64,000 nt of DNA from Paenibacillus sediminis (GTDB taxonomy: Bacteria; Bacillota; Bacilli; Paenibacillales; Paenibacillaceae): contig NZ_JAGGKP010000006.1 in NCBI RefSeq assembly GCF_017873765.1, positions 62,001 to 126,000 on the forward strand, given 5' to 3'. A program made the translations under genes and the position numbers. This document shows, piece by piece, positions 50,920 through 60,508 of this stretch (positions are counted from its first letter, which is position 1; each line of letters begins with the position of its first letter). The notes under the pieces are model-generated. The model ran no database searches. It was not told the DNA's origin and worked only from the letters and a program-made list of their open reading frames with translations.

Positions 50920-52188
50920 TTATGCCCCAATCCAAAATGTTGTTAGATACAAGATTGTGCCTACCAAAGCGCCAACCCCTATGCCGTTAAGTCGAATATA
51001 TTGAAGGTCATTTCCTGCCCTCTCTTTAACTAGATTTATTAATTCCTGCTCGTTATAGTTGTTCAATTTTTCAAATACTACATCACCGATTGTATGATGT
51101 TTAGTTTCAATCCAGATTAATAAAACGGACTTAACATATTCATCTAAACGGGCAAGAGTTTCTTCATTACGTTCAATTTTCATAATTCCTTGTTGGATCT
51201 TATCTCCTATCCATGGGAATGGAACTGTATCTCCTTCAAAACTCATAGCAGCAGCTGTTTGACGATAGGATTCCAGAGCTTCTTGTATATATATATCGAT
51301 ATAGACTTGTTTTTTTAGTGTTTCTAAAAGTTGTTTCTTACCTTCTTCAATCCTGTTTCGTAATTCATAATCGGTTCTGAGCTTAATTACAAAATTCTCT
51401 ACTATTTTTTTTAGTTCAATTCGGTAGGGATGAGAGGGTGATATCATCTCCTTTAATAACTTTTCTAAGAAATCTTGAACTTTGCTGCTAATGGCAGCTG
51501 GCTTTAAACCGCCAAGAGAATTAAAAATTTTCCTGCCGAACTTACCATTTTCATAAGAACTAATTGCCGAAGCAGTTAATTTCTCAAGTACAGAATGGAA
51601 TTCATTTGTTTTAACTAATTTAATTAATTCTTGGATGATAAATTCGGTTATTTTTTCATCATATCCATTACTTATCGTCCAATCCCCAACGTCTGCAACT
51701 ATCTCTGCAACTTGTACAGCATCCGAATGATCCAGTAAGAAGGATTGTAATGTTTTAGATAAGTCACGAATATCAACCTTTGTGATAATATCTCCTACCA
51801 GCTGCTGTAATATTTCATTTAGATCTTCTTTTCCTCCGTGTTCTTTCAGATAGTTCAAAATTACATTCGAAATGTTGTATTCACTAAAAATAGATTTTAT
51901 ATTATTAATTGTGAGTAAGTCATTTTGAACCATATGAATAAGCTCATCTATTAAACGGTTTTTATTTTTTGAAATAATATTTGTTCCTATCCACTTAGGC
52001 CATTTGATATTAAGCGGATTTCCAAATAAGGCACTCACGGCAAATGAATCCGCCAAGCCCCCTATTGCTGCAGCACTACATGTTGAAAATAATAACCCTG
52101 CAGGAAATGAATCATGAAAAGGAAACGCAGAAATAACTCCAATTATGGAAACCGCTAAGGCAGAGTCGGCGATTTTTTTGATGTTCAT
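50920..52188 (-). CDS. DUF445 membrane protein, first copy of a pair
   Basis: 422 residues, homologous to the following gene. The N-terminal helix ALAVSIIGVISAFPF, signature IGGLADSFAVSALFGNPLNI, GTNIISKNKNRLIDELIHMV, a long coiled helical region, and a C-terminal LNGIGVGALVGTILYLTTFW match position by position. The tandem pair probably arose by duplication. The nearest upstream terminator is at 52419-52438, so a promoter should lie in 52190-52410, which shows no other feature. Confidence 0.87.
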   Translation of the reverse strand: MNIKKIADSALAVSIIGVISAFPFHDSFPAGLLFSTCSAAAIGGLADSFAVSALFGNPLNIKWPKWIGTNIISKNKNRLIDELIHMVQNDLLTINNIKSIFSEYNISNVILNYLKEHGGKEDLNEILQQLVGDIITKVDIRDLSKTLQSFLLDHSDAVQVAEIVADVGDWTISNGYDEKITEFIIQELIKLVKTNEFHSVLEKLTASAISSYENGKFGRKIFNSLGGLKPAAISSKVQDFLEKLLKEMISPSHPYRIELKKIVENFVIKLRTDYELRNRIEEGKKQLLETLKKQVYIDIYIQEALESYRQTAAAMSFEGDTVPFPWIGDKIQQGIMKIERNEETLARLDEYVKSVLLIWIETKHHTIGDVVFEKLNNYNEQELINLVKERAGNDLQYIRLNGIGVGALVGTILYLTTFWIGA

Positions 52189-52418
52189 TCGATTGCTCCT
52201 CGTTCTCTAGAATGTAGCATTAAAGTAAAACATTATTTAATTCAACAAAATTCCACACCAGCATGCAGTACCCATTAAGGCAAGTGGTTCCGATAATTCC
52301 TCGCGTAAACGAGCGACCTCTTTACGATGCGATTCATTCACGTCTTTCAACAATTCTGACTAACTATCTAGGACAAGATCTAATCTTTTCTTCCGATCTA
52401 CTCTAAATAAAACAAAAA

Positions 52419-52438
52419 GGAGCGTTAACTGCTCCTTG
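52419..52438 (-). terminator. Terminator after the nuclease-like fragment
   Basis: AAGGAGC and GCTCCTT arms around a 6-nt loop; leftward the stem is followed by TTTTGTTTTATTT. Confidence 0.75.
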
Positions 52439-52484
52439 TAATAATTTTATACATTCTATCACACAGGTCTTTATTCCTGCTTAA

Positions 52485-52712
52485 TCATGCGATTTTTGTA
52501 AAATAGTAGCGAATAGACCTAAGGAGTCCGTAAAGATCACTATCAATGATAATGACCTCACCTTCACTTTCCTCCTGCGTTCTAGCTGATGCCGTCTTCT
52601 TAATACTGCGATCATCCCAGAAGCCCTTCACCTCAATGTTATAGGCTTGATCATTCGCTGTCACATTGAAATCGGGAATGTAGGCTCCGTGATACACGTA
52701 TTTGCCGCACAA
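52485..52712 (-). pseudogene. C-terminal fragment of a PD-(D/E)XK-like phage endonuclease
   Basis: 75 residues. YIPDFNV, then IEVKGFWDD, gives the D...E-x-K pattern of restriction-endonuclease-like phage proteins, which normally have a ~60-residue N-terminal part before GAYIPDF. That part is missing and no ribosome site precedes the residue used as start. Upstream sequence (52713-52770) is unrelated, so this is a truncation. Confidence 0.55.
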
Positions 52713-53279
52713 AAGGATCGATCCTATTCTAGATCTTCCGTGTGCTTATGTGCATTTGTCAAAAAGTCGTGTTACGCACCATCCCCCACCAATTCGCCGC
52801 AAACCCTTTCTACTCCTGCATTTTCTCCAATTTCCCTCTTCTCCTCCAAAAATGCCTGAGTAAATAAAGTCGTCCTGCAAATCGGAGTAAAATCGGAGGC
52901 AAAGCAGAGAAAATCGTTGATAAAAAGGTAAATAAAGTCGAGTTGAAAAACAGGGGCAAAGCAGGGTAAAAGAAAGGGACTAGGGGAAGGGCATCGGAGA
53001 AGAGATCGGAGTGAAAATCGAGGAAAAGCTTGATTCATTAGGGGATTCGAGGCGTTTAAGATCTCCCCTTCTCCCTAATCCGCTTCCCTGAAATATGAAA
53101 AGAGCCGAGGAAAACAGGAGTGGATACCTGAGTTTCACTCGGCTTTTTGATACGACTTTATAGGCTCTGAGAGAACTTTATAAGCTTTGGGAGAGCTTTA
53201 ATTTGCTTCTACACATCCTCACCAACACCGCTACCGATTTCACATGTGTTGAGACCGTGAAAGGAATATATTCAATAGG
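52713..53279. other. Purine-rich spacer with imperfect repeats and a terminator
   Basis: No convincing gene. TAAATAAAGTCG occurs at 52861-52872 and 52929-52940, and GGCAAAGCAG at 52898-52907 and 52955-52964, within a strongly purine-biased tract (52850-53035). A hairpin with GAGCCGAG/CTCGGCTTTTT arms lies at about 53100-53150 and could end transcription rightward. Confidence 0.45.
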
Positions 53280-53948
53280 TTACTTACCAGATACACGTCC
53301 ACCATTATAAATCGTTGGTCGTACTCCTCTATGCTTGTCACAACTGTCGTTTGGTTCCATTGTTTTTGAATTCACCGCACAAAAATTTTGCGTATTAAAG
53401 TAATAACAACTTCTGCATCTCATGGTTCTTTTACTCGATTTATTTTTCCACGAGGGCTTAAGTTTTGTCGGTTTTTTTGATGATTTTACTTTGGCTTTCG
53501 GCTGACTATTTGGGGTCTTGCTCGATTGTTGCTCACTTTGCTTAGAAGATATAGTTTCGATCATTTTATTTGTTGTAGCGATTTTGGCACTTAGTTCATC
53601 TAATCGTGTTTGAAAAGTTCCTAATTGCCTTTGCTCATAAGCTTTTTTATCATAAGTAACATTCAAAGACATTAATAATCCGTGAAATTCACCAACTACT
53701 TCATGAAAACCACCAGTTGTTGCCACTAAGTATGAATTGCCCTTATTTGTTAAGGGGTTTATTGTTCCTAAGGCTTCATCAAGATCAATTTTAACCACAA
53801 GTTTTTTCCTGCCATTAATAACTTCGACAGCGTACTCTATATTATCCATCGGATCAATATTTGACTTCATGATTTCTGTGCCATTAATTTTCATCATTTT
53901 TTCCAAGTCTGACATCATCTTTTGTAATTGTTCTTTTATCTCATCCAC
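53280..53948 (-). CDS. Hypothetical protein with C-terminal Cys/His motif
   Basis: About 223 residues. I start at GTG 53946-53948, 9 nt after AGGAG; an ATG at 53957 overlaps that site. The N-terminal ~110 residues are mixed alpha/beta. A coiled coil (TFQTRLDELSAKIATTNKMI) follows, then a Ser/Lys/Pro-rich linker, then a metal-binding-like end, CRSCYYFNTQNFCAVNSKTM, with CDKH. This layout suggests a nucleic-acid-associated or phage-derived protein. I do not recognise the family. Confidence 0.65.
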   Translation of the reverse strand: MDEIKEQLQKMMSDLEKMMKINGTEIMKSNIDPMDNIEYAVEVINGRKKLVVKIDLDEALGTINPLTNKGNSYLVATTGGFHEVVGEFHGLLMSLNVTYDKKAYEQRQLGTFQTRLDELSAKIATTNKMIETISSKQSEQQSSKTPNSQPKAKVKSSKKPTKLKPSWKNKSSKRTMRCRSCYYFNTQNFCAVNSKTMEPNDSCDKHRGVRPTIYNGGRVSGK

Positions 53949-54050
53949 TAAGATCATCTCCTTATTTAATCATCCAAATCAAGGAAACTTGTGTTACAAT
54001 ACAGCTGAGACCTACAAAAGTCCCGATATATTTATAAGAGGAATCTCAAT

Positions 54051-54682
54051 ATGAAAACAAATGTCTTCCAACCAGCAGTAGAATGGATGAAGGAAAATAA
54101 ATCAAACCTCTTTCCCCCAGTCTCTTTTCAAGATTACCTGAAAAAGAACGAATTGCCAATCGCAAATACCGCAGCATCCATCTCCGTCGATTCAATAGAA
54201 AAGTTAAATCCGCTATTACGATTCGAACAAACAATGGTGTTTCGATTAGGAGATTCGGGAACGGGTACTCAGTTCGCTTTGTTTCGATTACAACTGCAAC
54301 TTATCAGGCCGCATTCTCCTTTTCACTTAAGTTGAGTTCTGAGGATACCACGTCCTTCATGCACAACAGAGGACAAGTTGAGATTTGATGCTATGTTTGT
54401 TGCAGAGAAAATAATCACCCGACACTATTCGTAATGGAAGCTAAGAGCGATACAACTCATAGGTCATTAGCAAAGCACAAGCTCGTTTACCCGATTCTTG
54501 CGATTTCAGAGAGCGTTTCTGCTGAAATACCTATTAATCCCGTCTATCTAAAAGTATTCGAATCTTATAATTTTTGGCATTTCCATATTATTGAGTGTTC
54601 ATTTCCTGATCCAAGAAATAGTATTCGTGCAATTAACGAATTACGACCAAAATCACATACATATTTCCGAGTGCGGCAATAG
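54051..54682 (+). pseudogene. Broken hypothetical gene upstream of the DUF262 protein
   Basis: A start at 54051 opens a plausible protein for ~80 residues (TNVFQPAVEWMKENKSNLFP, FRLGDSGTGTQFALFRL), then frameshifts and stops occur between about 54290 and 54430. From 54434 another frame reads FVMEAKSDTTHRSLAKHKLV and IIECSFPDPRNSIRAINELR. The two parts look like one gene with internal damage. Family not recognised. It immediately precedes the restriction gene in the same direction. Confidence 0.5.
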
Positions 54683-54724
54683 CAATGTTTTTGCACGATT
54701 ATAGAATAGGAGTGGGAATTTATA

Positions 54725-56425
54725 ATGGCAGCAGGAACAATTGAAGCAAACAAAGAGATTCTCCAAAAAATATTTTCAGAAGATTTTTGGTTTCTTATCC
54801 CCGAGTATCAGCGCTCATATGTATGGCAAACTGATAATATTACTGAGCTTGTAGATGACTTGTATTTTGCTTTTGAACACAAGCCAGAAAATGATTACTT
54901 CCTCGGATCATTAGTTCTGAAGAAGTTTAAGGAAAGTACATTTCCAGAATATGAAGTATTGGATGGACAACAACGACTAACAACATTTTTTATCATGATG
55001 GCAGTGTTAAGAGATACCATTGATAACCCACAATATAAGAAAACACTGCATAAAAAAATATTCCAAGAAGAGAGTCCTCTTGAAAATATCCCCTCCAGAA
55101 CTAGGCTAACTTACAAAATTCGAGATAGTGTAGAAGACTTCATCCATCAATTTGTTATTAAATTAGAAGGAACAAGCAATATAGATGCGCTGAAATCCTA
55201 TTTAGAGAGCGACAACGTATCCATCTCAAATATGTCCAACGCCATCCTCGTTTTGCGTGAACAGATGCTAAAAATAAAACAAGAGCATGGTCTGGAAGAA
55301 TTCGTGAAATTCATCTTTAACAAAGCACTATTCATTTATGTATCGACAGAAAATACCGAAGATGCATTCCGGTTGTTCACGATTCTGAATAATCGGGGAA
55401 TCCCACTGACAAATGCAGACATATTGAAATCACAAAATATTGGGGCGCTGCCCACTGAAAAGGAAAAAAATAAGTACGCAAAGATATGGGAAGAAGTCGA
55501 AGGTAAACATGGAAATGATTTCGATCGTTTCTTGCAATTTATTAGAACGATCTTAGTACAGGAAAAAGCCAGAGCAAATTTGCTGGAGGAGTTCAATGAG
55601 AAGATCTATAGTGCCAAGCCTTCGCAACCACCTCGACTCCAATTAGGTAAAGACACGATTGACTTTATTAATCGATACAATGAGATATACGAGGAGATCA
55701 TTGAACTACAAGACATTACTTTAAGTAATAGCTTTAAAAACCTACTTACCATCATGAAAATCGGTTTACGATCAGAGGACTGGATTCCGCCTTTAATGCA
55801 TTATTATGCTAAGTATGGAACGAACCATTTGGAAGAATTCCTTAAAAAATTGGAGTATAAATTTACGGGGGACTGGGTCTGTGGAATTACTCCAACAATT
55901 CGATTAGATGCGATGAATAGCATTCTAAAAATGATCGATCAGACTTCGCAAAACCAGCTAGACAATTTACTAAAAGATAACCAATTATTTGAAATAGATG
56001 TTGAAGAATTTAAACGCAATATCCAAGGGAATATTTACAAAAAACAGTATGCACGACATCTGCTTCTGAAAGTAGAGTATTTATCTGGAGACAATACTGT
56101 CCATTTGTCGAACTACCAGTACATCACTGTTGAGCACGTTTTGCCTCAAAATCCACCAGATAATAGCCAGTGGAAACGAGATTTCAACGAAGAAGAAAGA
56201 AATACTTGGATTAATAAAATTGCAAATCTAGTCCTGGTAAGTCAAAAGAAAAATAGTGCATTAAGTAATCAGGACTTTGATATGAAAAAGAAGACATATC
56301 TAACTAAACGGATCGATGCTTTCCATGCTAATAAAGTCTTTATTGAGCAGAATTCAATTTGGACACCTAATGTTTTAATTAATAGGCAATCCCAATTAAT
56401 TAAAATACTTTCTGAAGTACAGTAA
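54725..56425 (+). CDS. GmrSD-type (DUF262/DUF1524) restriction protein
   Basis: 566 residues. The N-terminal DUF262 domain has the ParB-like nucleotidase motifs FLIPEYQRSYVWQ and YEVLDGQQRLTTFF, with the ATP/NTP-handling DGQQR signature. A helical middle follows. The C-terminal DUF1524 nuclease domain has the HNH-type signature TVEHVLPQNPPDNSQW and later KIANLVLVSQKKNSALSN. Fused DUF262-DUF1524 proteins are Type IV restriction enzymes that cut modified (for example glucosylated hydroxymethylcytosine) phage DNA. AGGAGTGGG precedes the ATG. It appears intact, unlike most neighbours. Confidence 0.88.
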   Translation: MAAGTIEANKEILQKIFSEDFWFLIPEYQRSYVWQTDNITELVDDLYFAFEHKPENDYFLGSLVLKKFKESTFPEYEVLDGQQRLTTFFIMMAVLRDTIDNPQYKKTLHKKIFQEESPLENIPSRTRLTYKIRDSVEDFIHQFVIKLEGTSNIDALKSYLESDNVSISNMSNAILVLREQMLKIKQEHGLEEFVKFIFNKALFIYVSTENTEDAFRLFTILNNRGIPLTNADILKSQNIGALPTEKEKNKYAKIWEEVEGKHGNDFDRFLQFIRTILVQEKARANLLEEFNEKIYSAKPSQPPRLQLGKDTIDFINRYNEIYEEIIELQDITLSNSFKNLLTIMKIGLRSEDWIPPLMHYYAKYGTNHLEEFLKKLEYKFTGDWVCGITPTIRLDAMNSILKMIDQTSQNQLDNLLKDNQLFEIDVEEFKRNIQGNIYKKQYARHLLLKVEYLSGDNTVHLSNYQYITVEHVLPQNPPDNSQWKRDFNEEERNTWINKIANLVLVSQKKNSALSNQDFDMKKKTYLTKRIDAFHANKVFIEQNSIWTPNVLINRQSQLIKILSEVQ

Positions 56426-56571
56426 CCCAAAAACGCAACTTGCCACCCCTCCCATGAGAGTTAACATCGACACACTTAACTCGGGAGGGAATTTACTATG
56501 TCACATATACAGATTTTCCAATATGGTTTAGAGAAGCACTAAGCCGGAGATTCGATGAACAGGCAAATGCA

Positions 56572-56754
56572 TCAGTCCCGTCTATAGTCTCCAAGTGTCC
56601 ATATATGGATTCCTAACCGTTTTGCGATCTCCTCATCCGTAGCTCCTTCTCGCACCCAAATCGCAATATCCTTGAATCTAGGAACGACATTCAATTCATA
56701 TTTTGTCAGTATTTTTGGCTTGTTTTTCTTGGGTTTATGGTTATTTTCAGCCAT
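56572..56754 (-). pseudogene. N-terminal fragment of a phage HTH/terminase small subunit-like protein
   Basis: 60 residues. The Lys-rich N-terminus (NHKPKKNKPKILTKYELNVV) is followed by a helix-turn-helix GATDEEIAKRLGIHIWTL. GGAGGTGAGG precedes the ATG, so the start is genuine. The frame ends at DYRRD where terminase small subunits continue for another 80 or more residues, so the gene is truncated at about 56572. Confidence 0.55.
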
Positions 56755-56848
56755 AATTACCTCACCTCCGTTTCAGGCACAAAAAAACCCATGCAATGAA
56801 ATGCACAGGCAAATGAAAAATTTATCGAACTCTTGATCTGAAGGGAGC

Positions 56849-57460
56849 TTAAAGTAAATCTTTTTCACTAAACATCCACGAGTCATCGTAGATTTCCTTC
56901 CCATCTTTATCGATAAGGATACCTTCTCTGCTGGTAAACTTACGCTCAACTGTTGGATTAACTTTAATTAACCTCCTTAGTTTAAAATCTTTAAGAGGAT
57001 TACCTGTACTCACAAATAAAGGATGACGAGGATCGCCATCAGTCAAAATATCTAAGCACTTCAACTGGTAATTTTTAAATAATGAAATTAACTCATCATC
57101 TTGATTCCTCTTATGAGTTTTTCCATTAGAACCCCAAGCAGCTACAATTAGATCTGCTCGTTCCAACGCTTCACGAATATTTGTTAGATTTTCTGAGCCT
57201 ATTGCAATTTCCTTTTCAAGTTTATTCAATTCCGAAGGGTCTGTTGCCCTATATGCAAAAAGATTAACGACTTCAAATGAGCCATATTCCCATTTCTTCG
57301 TGAATCTAATACAAGCCTCAATAGTACGATCATCTTTTTCATGATCTGCCGTGCTAGGATTAAGCATAATCCATAGTGCTTTAGGCTTTGTTAAATCCCA
57401 TTCTCGCCGTAACAAGTATCTATAGATTCCAGTAGAGTCGATAATAGCTTCCCTTTTCAG
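56849..57460 (-). CDS. DUF1643 protein, probable CTG start
   Basis: About 204 residues of DUF1643, with the signature KPKALWIMLNPSTADHEKDD, then DRTIEACIRF, FEVVNLFAYRATDPSEL and VAAWGSNG. Homologues begin ~20 residues before the only TTG start at 57415. In the same frame upstream the sequence reads LKREAIIDSTGIYRYLLRRE, and GGGGAGG lies 7 nt before a CTG at 57458-57460. No ATG or GTG is available there, so a CTG (or ATT) start is likely. The function of the family is not established; it is frequent in phages and islands. Confidence 0.75.
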   Translation of the reverse strand: MKREAIIDSTGIYRYLLRREWDLTKPKALWIMLNPSTADHEKDDRTIEACIRFTKKWEYGSFEVVNLFAYRATDPSELNKLEKEIAIGSENLTNIREALERADLIVAAWGSNGKTHKRNQDDELISLFKNYQLKCLDILTDGDPRHPLFVSTGNPLKDFKLRRLIKVNPTVERKFTSREGILIDKDGKEIYDDSWMFSEKDLL

Positions 57461-57595
57461 AATAATTCCTCCCCTAAGGATTTAATACTATAATTATACA
57501 TCGGAAATAAGAATACTTCGAATCGCAAGTAACGAAATTACACAAGATTACGACCAATATCTCCTATGACGGTTATAGAACAATCTCACTCATTC

Positions 57596-58297
57596 TTAGT
57601 ATTTCATTGTTGCAACAACATCCTGATAACCAATCTTCACACCACCCCTAACCAAATATACTTTACTAACCCCGCGAACATGGGCAATATATCGATTCAC
57701 AATTACATCTGCATATTTTGGGTCAAGTTCAATCGTATAGCAAATCCGATCAGTTTCTTCACAGGCAATCAAAGTGGAAACTGAACCTCCAAATGGATCG
57801 AGTACAATATCGCCAATTTTACTGGAATTTTTGATCGGATATGTAATCAACGGAACAGGCTTCATTGTTGGATGATATTCATTCCGAAATGGGCGATCAA
57901 ACTGCCACAAGGTTGTTTGCTTTCTGTCACTGATCCAGTAATGTCCAGCAGTCGGTTTCCAACCGTACAATACAGGCTCATGCTGCCAATGATAGTCCCG
58001 TCTGCCCATCACCATTGTTTGCTTCGTCCAAATACAACACTGTGCCAGTTTGAAGCCAGCTTCGATAAACGCCTTCCTAAAATTTAATCCTTCTGAATCC
58101 GCATGAAACACATAGATACTCGCTCCGTCATCAGCCGCTTCATACATTCTTGTATAAGCTGCCAATAGGAAATTATAAAACTGGTTATTGTCCATCTTGT
58201 CATTTTCAATTTTTAGCGCATCTTTCGTTTTGCCGGTATAATCCACGTTGTAAGGTGGATCAGTCACAATCAATTTGGCTTTCTCACCATCCATCAA
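57596..58297 (-). pseudogene. C-terminal part of a phage-type DNA methyltransferase
   Basis: 233 residues. The catalytic motif TDPPYNVDYTGKTKD lies at residues 12-26, and the AdoMet motif DIVLDPFGGSVSTLIACEE near 170-190, the order of beta-class N6-adenine/N4-cytosine methylases. Phage homologues are ParB-methylase fusions of ~400 residues. Here the N-terminal ParB-like half is missing: an in-frame stop lies about 14 codons upstream and no ribosome site is seen. The catalytic core is nearly whole, so residual activity cannot be excluded. Confidence 0.75.
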
Positions 58298-58424
58298 CGA
58301 TGCGTCATTTTTTGCGATTGTTGTTTAAAAGAAAAGAAGCCGATAATCTGCAATCACAGACAACAGCTTCATTTTGATTTTATTGTATCTGCCGCGCGGC
58401 GCATTCTACAATTCCCTTTACATA

Positions 58425-58559
58425 TTAAACGATCCAAAATGTGCAATTACACCTCAGATAATAGTTTCCATCAATTTTTACAGATTCATTATTAAACTTT
58501 TCCACTTTCCCAACAGTATCTAATTTTTCAGCAATCCAAACTTCAACATTACGTTGATG
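58425..58559 (-). pseudogene. Short unassigned C-terminal fragment
   Basis: 45 codons without a start: EVWIAEKLDTVGKVEKFNNE then DGNYYLRCNCTFWIV and stop. It reads like the end of a protein but cannot be assigned. The rest of 58298-58639 shows nothing else. Confidence 0.3.
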
Positions 58560-58639
58560 TTATAGAACGTTGAAAGTCTGAATCTGTTTTTATAGGTTTT
58601 TTTCTAATCATGTTGGTCTGCCCTTTCTTAAATTAAGGC

Positions 58640-59017
58640 TTAGTCAAATGGCTTCCCCGACAATTTCCGAACAACTTCACAAAACTTCTTCCACTCAGGC
58701 GGATAGGCATTGCTGCCATTTATGTGAATACTTTTTTCGGACAACTGAATCTCCAAGCTCCACTGCGTTCCATCAAGAATATGATGATCGATGTATTCTT
58801 TATCCCAACTCAAGATGTTACATTCCCTTAGCCCATTTCGAACCAATGTTATTCCTTCAGCATCCATATTCAAGATGATCGGAGGTTCAAAATACTCACC
58901 TTCAGTGCTCCAAGAAATGTGTCCATTCACTAAGTCAGCTTTAAACTTGTAACTCGATCCAAAGTATCCGCCTATAGAAGCTTCGATTTTTTTGATATTG
59001 TTATAATCCTGATTCAA
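58640..59017 (-). CDS. Hypothetical protein coupled to a ydbC-like pseudogene
   Basis: 125 residues. No ATG; a TTG at 59015-59017 has GGAG 9 nt upstream, and the preceding gene's stop (59021) is 3 bp away, so coupled translation is likely. Segments: IGGYFGSSYKFKADLVNGHI, then WSLEIQLSEKSIHINGSNAY, and the C-terminal PPEWKKFCEVVRKLSGKPF. I know this only as a recurrent uncharacterised Firmicutes protein. No membrane segments or signal peptide. Confidence 0.65.
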   Translation of the reverse strand: MNQDYNNIKKIEASIGGYFGSSYKFKADLVNGHISWSTEGEYFEPPIILNMDAEGITLVRNGLRECNILSWDKEYIDHHILDGTQWSLEIQLSEKSIHINGSNAYPPEWKKFCEVVRKLSGKPFD

Positions 59018-59020
59018 TAG

Positions 59021-59242
59021 CTACAACTCCAATCCATTCAAAAAATCACGCAAAGCAACAATCTCTTCCTTGGACAATGTGATACCTTTGCCCATCCTTT
59101 CATAATCTTCTGACCAGTCACGAATATCATACTTAGCTTCTTTATCGTTCCAGCTTATACTTCTCAGTTCCTTTGTCCAATCCTTTGAAGATTCCGACAA
59201 TCTGCCGTGTATTTGAGTTACTTTATATTTGAATTATGCCAT
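59021..59242 (-). pseudogene. YdbC/PC4-type ssDNA-binding protein with stop at codon 3
   Basis: 74 codons from ATG 59240-59242 (GGAG just before) to TAG 59021-59023. Residues after codon 3 read FKYKVTQIHGRLSESSKDW, TKELRSISWNDKEAKYDIRD and MGKGITLSKEEIVALRDFLN, the full YdbC fold. Codon 3 is TAA where the family has an acidic residue (a one-base change from GAA). Either a nonsense mutation or a base error; the rest is intact. Confidence 0.75.
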
Positions 59243-59274
59243 TTCTCCACATTGTACTATCTATTTTAAATTTA

Positions 59275-59960
59275 TTAAATCTTTCCACCTACTCCCTTAA
59301 ACTTATCTACAAAGGCAGAGATTTTCTGAAAAACGCTCTGCTTTTTTGTTAAATACTGAGGATTAAGAGGACTCATTTTAGGAAGAATTTCATTAAGCTC
59401 CGTTCCATTTTCACTGGCATATTCTCTTTTTAATGAAGTTAAAATATATCTTTTTGCAGCCTCTTCATTAAGATTTTCAGTATTAATCAATTCTTCTGCT
59501 CACGTTTTTGCTCAGTTTGAGCAAATGAGAAGAAGGCATCAATAATACTTGCTTTATCTTGAATATTGTCTAAATCTGTTTGATTGATAAAATCGACTAC
59601 TAAACTTTCTTTCGCACGGTTCCCCACACTAGAACGAATTAAGCGACGAACTTCTTCAACCAAGGATGCTTTATCTTTTACTTTTTTGTTATGCTCAAAA
59701 ATAAGTTCAAGAATGTAATCTAAATTGATCTCTTGGGATTTTAAAAGATCTACTTCAAAGACAACATCATCCCAATCAATAGAGGAATTATCTTTTTCTT
59801 TTCCAGTTCTTTCACGACGAAGCCAATCACGAATATCATTATATGAAGAACGATAATCTTGAATAGCTCTTTCTTCTAACACTTGAATCTCTTGCATAAC
59901 AGCTATATCTTCATCCGTTACATAGTGAGTAGACTTAAAATTTTCCAAAGCCTTCCGCAA
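59275..59960 (-). pseudogene. hsdR: Type I restriction HsdR, C-terminal remnant with frameshift
   Basis: Two overlapping frames form one sequence. 59487-59960 reads [40 protein letters not shown] and [20 protein letters not shown]. 59275-59490 continues with [20 protein letters not shown] and [16 protein letters not shown]. This is the C-terminal helical (HsdM-contacting) domain of a type I R subunit. The join at about 59490 needs a one-base frameshift. The nuclease and helicase domains, hsdM and hsdS are missing, so it is non-functional. Confidence 0.75.
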
Positions 59961-59988
59961 TTAATACTTTCTATTTTCTAGACACTCA

Positions 59989-60508
59989 TATGAATTATAT
60001 TTTCGGCGATTTCTTGATTCCTTTTCATACTAATCCCATCTCTTTGTTCAACTGCAAGAGGATGTTCCGTTGGTTCTACTTCTATTAATGGTCTAATACC
60101 TATCTTTGTGAGTATGTACCATTGTTTTTAGATTCAATGTCTCTTCTGAATAACATGGAATAGTAGTCTATAACCAACCGAACATTGGTTCTAGCTCATT
60201 TTCTCTACCCTTCTTAGTCCAGCATGATACTGCCTTTTCAAAATTTTCTTTACTAAGAGAGACCCAAACATCCCAAAACGAAAATCTTTTTATCTTCCTT
60301 TACAGGTATTTCAATGTTACCACGGATGAAGTAATGCTGGTCATCCATAAAATTCAGAATCAAGAGTAAACCTTGTTTCTCTTTCTTCTGGTTTTGTTTG
60401 AAACCAATAATATGGAGCATTACTACCATAACTCATTGGAAGTTCATCATGCTTTTTGCCACAACACGAACAGATATAACCATTGCTTTTCTTCTTAAAA
60501 AAGTTCAT
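59989..60508 (-). pseudogene. DUF2199 gene with stops and frameshifts
   Basis: A DUF2199 protein broken in several places. It starts at ATG 60506-60508 within the end of the preceding gene: NGYICSCCGKKHDELPMSYG, APYYWFQTKPEERETRF. After a frameshift come DDQHYFIRGNIEIPVKED and VSLSKENFEKAVSCWTKKG. A stop lies in WL*TTIPCYSEETLN, and after another shift RPLIEVEPTEHPLAVEQRDG and NQEIAENIIHM. The order matches the family from end to end, so this is a recent pseudogene. Confidence 0.65.

Noticed and set aside
52857-52970. CRISPR-like spaced repeats
   Set aside because: Only two copies of each short motif, at unequal distances (68 and 57 bp), with no uniform repeat or cas genes.
52772-53038. 88-codon open frame on the minus strand
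   Set aside because: It is the complement of a purine-rich repetitive tract; composition (Pro/Phe/Leu/Cys-rich) is not protein-like and there is no ribosome site.
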